Source of the DNA: an uncultured Phocaeicola sp. | GTDB lineage: Bacteria; Bacteroidota; Bacteroidia; Bacteroidales; Bacteroidaceae | Length of the DNA: 64,000 nt | Assembly: GCA_944320815.1 (NCBI GenBank) | Contig: CALUIZ010000013.1 | Span: 18,845 to 82,844 of the forward strand | Direction: 5' to 3' | Shown: in pieces, positions 61,350 through 64,000 of the stretch | Layout of the letters: every line of letters begins with the position of its first letter | How positions within the stretch are numbered: the stretch's first letter is position 1 | Notes under the pieces: generated by a model | Databases searched by the model: none | Seen by the model: the letters and a program-made list of their open reading frames with translations, nothing else | What the model was told of the DNA's origin: nothing | Made by a program: the position numbers and the translations under genes

Positions 61350-61398
61350 ACAATAAAACCTGACTTTACATTTAATGCGTAAAATCAGGTTTTATTGT
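61350..61398 (-). terminator. terminator following the tRNA 3'-end remnant
   Basis: ACAATAAAACCTGA...TCAGGTTTTATTGT, 14-bp perfect outer stem. Read on the minus strand it ends in TTTTTC and lies directly after the tRNA-like 3' end at 61405-61423, as after a normal tRNA gene. Confidence 0.7.
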
Positions 61399-61404
61399 TT
61401 CTGT

Positions 61405-61423
61405 TGCGGTGCGGACGGGACTT
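61405..61423 (-). other. candidate attachment site: 3' end of a tRNA gene
   Basis: Minus strand reads AAGTCCCGTCCGCACCG, which fits the last part of a tRNA: A58-G-T-C61 of the T-arm, T-stem CCCGT, acceptor strand CCGCACC and discriminator G (as in tRNA-Asp). The rest of the tRNA is absent upstream, while a terminator follows. This is what remains at one end when an integrase inserts into a tRNA 3' end. Confidence 0.5.
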
Positions 61424-61578
61424 TAACTTACACAATCAGAAAATCTCATAAAACCGCAATATATTGATAATAATCAAGTTATTACAAATCCACTATATTA
61501 CTAAATATCATTAAATGCCTTTTGCTGTTTTAATTATTGGGTGTATATTTGGGTGTTGAATTTCAAACGCACCCAATT

Positions 61579-62865
61579 ATGAATATCAAACGAAACATCA
61601 TTTTTGCTTTGGAAAGCCGCAAGAAGAACGGAGTACCAATCGTGGAGAATGTCCCTATCCGTATGCGTGTTGTTTTTGACAGCCACCGCATCGAGTTCAC
61701 AACAGGCTACCGCATTGATGTTGCCAAATGGGATGCCGACAAGCAGCGTGTGAAGAACGGATGCACCAACAAGCTGAAGCAAAGTGCATCGGAAATCAAT
61801 GCGGACTTGCTGAAATACTACACCGAAATACAGAACATCTTCAAGGAGTTCGAGGTGCAGGGATTCATGCCCACTACCGAGCAGGTAAAGGATGCATTCA
61901 ACAGGTTGCATGACGGAAAAAAGGAAGATGAGGAACAGGCTCCGGTGGTATTTCTTCCTTTGGAAGTATTTGATGAGTTCATTAAGGAGTGCGGCACGCA
62001 AAACGGCTGGTCTGATGCCACCTATGAGAAATTTGCCGCAGTAAGGAAGCATCTTGAAAAGTTTGACAAGGGGCTGACTTTTGAATCGTTGGACGAACCC
62101 AAGCTGACAAAGTATGTGAATTTCCTGAAAGACACAGAAGACATGCGGAACACATCCATCATGAAACAGGTCGCTTACCTGAAATGGTTCCTGCGCTGGT
62201 GTACCAAAAAAGGATATTGCATGAACAATGCCTATGAAGATTTCAACCCCAAATTGCGTAGCACTCCGAAAAAGGTGATATTCCTTACATGGGAAGAACT
62301 GAACAAACTTAAAAACTATCAGATACCCGAAACCAAGCAGTATCTTGAACGGGTGAGGGATGTCTTTCTGTTCTGCTGCTTCACCGGACTTCGGTATTCG
62401 GATGTGCATAACCTGAAGAAAAGCGACATCAGGGACGGATATATAGAAATCACCACCGTAAAGACCGCCGAAAGGCTTATCATCGAACTGAACAACCACA
62501 GCAAGGCGATACTGGATAAATATAAAGATGTGGAGTTTGAGGGGCATAAGGCTCTTCCGGTCATCAGTAACCAGAAGATGAACGATTATTTGAAGGAATT
62601 GGGCGAGCTTGCCGAAATCAACGAGCCAGTAAGCGAGACCTATTATAAAGGGAGCAGACGCATAGATACCATTACGCCCAAATACGCATTGCTGGGCACC
62701 CATGCCGGAAGAAGGACTTTCATCTGCAATGCCCTGGCTCTCGGCATTCCGGCTCAGGTGGTCATGAAATGGACGGGACACAGCGACTACAAGGCGATGA
62801 AACCCTACATAGACATCGCCGATGATGTGAAAGCCAGTGCGATGAACAAATTCAACCAACTATAA
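61579..62865 (+). CDS. tyrosine-type site-specific integrase
   Basis: 428 aa from MNIKRNIIFALESRKKNG; an in-frame start at 61537 is less likely. An N-terminal arm-binding domain is followed by a SAM-like core-binding domain (~130-225) and the catalytic domain: Arg in CFTGLRYSDVHNL, HxxR in HAGRRTF, His in WTGHSDYKAM and the Tyr nucleophile in MKPYIDIADD. It belongs to the Bacteroidota integrase group found in ICEs and genomic islands, and the adjacent tRNA-like end supports integrase over invertase. Confidence 0.93.
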   Translation: MNIKRNIIFALESRKKNGVPIVENVPIRMRVVFDSHRIEFTTGYRIDVAKWDADKQRVKNGCTNKLKQSASEINADLLKYYTEIQNIFKEFEVQGFMPTTEQVKDAFNRLHDGKKEDEEQAPVVFLPLEVFDEFIKECGTQNGWSDATYEKFAAVRKHLEKFDKGLTFESLDEPKLTKYVNFLKDTEDMRNTSIMKQVAYLKWFLRWCTKKGYCMNNAYEDFNPKLRSTPKKVIFLTWEELNKLKNYQIPETKQYLERVRDVFLFCCFTGLRYSDVHNLKKSDIRDGYIEITTVKTAERLIIELNNHSKAILDKYKDVEFEGHKALPVISNQKMNDYLKELGELAEINEPVSETYYKGSRRIDTITPKYALLGTHAGRRTFICNALALGIPAQVVMKWTGHSDYKAMKPYIDIADDVKASAMNKFNQL

Positions 62866-62936
62866 AAACAACCAGAAAGTTTCATGGAAAGCCTGTAATT
62901 CGGCTTACCTTTGTGACTTTCAAAGCATATAACACA

Positions 62937-64000
62937 ATGAGCAACAACGATAACAATATAGAGAAAAGAAGTTTCGAGGCTTTTGTCAATGCCATCGGTT
63001 CGGAAATAGAGCAGGCGCAAGTCCGGCTCATCAGTGCCGCCAATGCGCAGATGCTGTTCCATTACTGGAAGATGGGTAATTACATTTTATACCACCAGAA
63101 CCTGCAAGGTTGGGGCGGCAAGGTCATCAAGAAACTGGCGCAGGCGATACGGTTCAATTATCCCGAAAAGAAAGGATATTCGGTCAGGAACTTGGCTTAT
63201 ATGTGCCAGTTCGCACGCTCCTATCCATTGGACGCATTACGGAGCTTCATCGAAACCGATGCGAAATTGATTAGTCCAAGTGTGCAGAAAATCACGGACG
63301 AAATCCAAAGCCTGAACAATGTTTCATTTACGCAAGAACCTCTTGCGCAAATACAATCCTCAGACAACAAGGAAGTTGCAATTGTGCAAGAACCTCTTGC
63401 ACAAATTCAGAATGTAGCCCAGACAGTAGCCGCCGTTTACCGGATGCCGATTGAGGACATGGAAAAACTGTTCCTGGCATCACCTGTGGCACGAATCAAT
63501 TGGGCAAGCCATGTGATTATGCTCAATAGTTCGCTTCCGTTGGGTGTGGAATACTGGTATATGAAACAATCCGTGGAAATGGGCTGGAGCAGCAATGTCC
63601 TGAAAATGCAGATTGAAAGCAAACTGTATGAACGGCAAATCAATAGCCACAAGGTCAACAATTTTACCGTCACGCTTCCTGCACCTCAAAGCGACCTTGC
63701 CAATTACCTGTTGAAAGACCCGTATATCTTTGACTTGGCAGGAGCCAAAGAACGTGCGGACGAAAGGGACATAGAGGAACAACTGGTGAAGCACGTTACC
63801 CGTTATCTTTTGGAGATGGGCAACGGATTCGCCTTTGTCGCAAGGCAGAAGCATTTCCAGATTGGCGACAGCGATTTCTATGCCGACTTAATCCTGTATA
63901 ACATCAAGCTCCATGCATACGTGGTTGTGGAACTGAAAGCCACCCCGTTCAAACCGGAATACGCCGGACAACTGAACTTCTACATCAATGTGGTGGACGA
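62937..64000 (+). CDS. DUF1016/YhcG-type PD-(D/E)XK nuclease, incomplete at the window edge
   Basis: Open from ATG at 62937 to the end (354 residues seen). The N-terminal helical DUF1016_N domain shows QMLFHYWKMGNYILYHQ and YSVRNLAYMCQFARSYP. The C-terminal nuclease core has QKHFQIGDSDFYADLILYNIKL and VVVELKATPFKPEYAGQLNFYI, giving the D...E-x-K metal site. YhcG proteins often travel with type I restriction systems and islands. The linker carries a duplicated QEPLAQIQ segment. It is 71 nt after the integrase. Confidence 0.9.
   Translation, partial: MSNNDNNIEKRSFEAFVNAIGSEIEQAQVRLISAANAQMLFHYWKMGNYILYHQNLQGWGGKVIKKLAQAIRFNYPEKKGYSVRNLAYMCQFARSYPLDALRSFIETDAKLISPSVQKITDEIQSLNNVSFTQEPLAQIQSSDNKEVAIVQEPLAQIQNVAQTVAAVYRMPIEDMEKLFLASPVARINWASHVIMLNSSLPLGVEYWYMKQSVEMGWSSNVLKMQIESKLYERQINSHKVNNFTVTLPAPQSDLANYLLKDPYIFDLAGAKERADERDIEEQLVKHVTRYLLEMGNGFAFVARQKHFQIGDSDFYADLILYNIKLHAYVVVELKATPFKPEYAGQLNFYINVVD

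Larger units (their letters stand above)
61424..64000 (+). mobile_element. left end of an integrated element, continuing beyond the window
   Basis: Starts at the tRNA-like remnant and carries a tyrosine integrase and a DUF1016 nuclease. No far end is in view. ICE, phage-like island or defence island cannot be separated. Confidence 0.5.

Noticed and set aside
63331..63405. short CRISPR-like repeat pair
   Set aside because: Only two copies, inside an open reading frame, no spacers of regular length and no cas genes.

Overview
The window comes from a gut-type member of the Bacteroidales (Bacteroides/Phocaeicola-like). The evidence is the dense set of SPI or lipobox secreted glycosidases, the hybrid two-component systems with propeller sensors, Ser-type sulfatases, and promoters of the Bacteroidota class (-33 TTTG/TTG, 19-20 nt spacer, -7 TAnnTTTG) in front of many genes.

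Layout: 1-3367 is the end of a surface-lipoprotein cluster (an incomplete surface protein and two DUF5074/YncE-like propeller lipoproteins of the BtuG type). 3455-5434 is a GH51 arabinofuranosidase. 5.5-11.5 kb is housekeeping: a possible 39-aa membrane protein, a small RNA, a SUI1 protein, rex-FAH-ispF-GT2, tetR-fabG and an RluA enzyme. 11.4-15.8 kb holds a hybrid histidine kinase and its sigma-54 activator; beside them lies a perfect -24/-12 promoter that appears to drive a ~170-nt RNA. 15.9-21 kb: MATE, M16 peptidase, cyclophilin, cysS. 21-26.6 kb: GH31 and a degenerate propeller/AraC regulator. 26.9-35.8 kb: sulfatase-HTCS opposite GH88-sulfatase, which resembles part of a chondroitin/GAG system. 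35.8-43.6 kb: a CBM-like orphan, an OmpA gene with an in-frame TGA, two envelope proteins, a GH3-auxin-family protein and phosphofructokinase. 43.7-55.7 kb is a rhamnogalacturonan-I block (PL26, GH42, an unknown secreted protein, GH28, PL11, GH105-CE12 fusion). 55.8-61 kb: PAP2, epimerase, CDF transporter, rnr. From about 61.4 kb a mobile element starts at what looks like the 3' end of a tRNA gene, carrying a tyrosine integrase and a DUF1016 nuclease that runs off the window.

How the genes work together: the carbohydrate genes form three groups without SusC/SusD in view (GH51; GAG; RG-I). They therefore probably depend on importers elsewhere. The RG-I set covers backbone lysis (PL11, PL26), unsaturated end removal (GH105), deacetylation (CE12), galacturonosidase (GH28) and galactan side chains (GH42).

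Three non-coding signals are not explained by the genes. Five intergenic arrays carry 3-4 imperfect palindromes (core ACA-N-TGT) at 20-24 bp spacing, four of them just upstream of promoters. Two nearly identical small RNA genes lie in inverted orientation 55 kb apart. The third is the sigma-54 RNA. No rRNA, intact tRNA or CRISPR array was seen.
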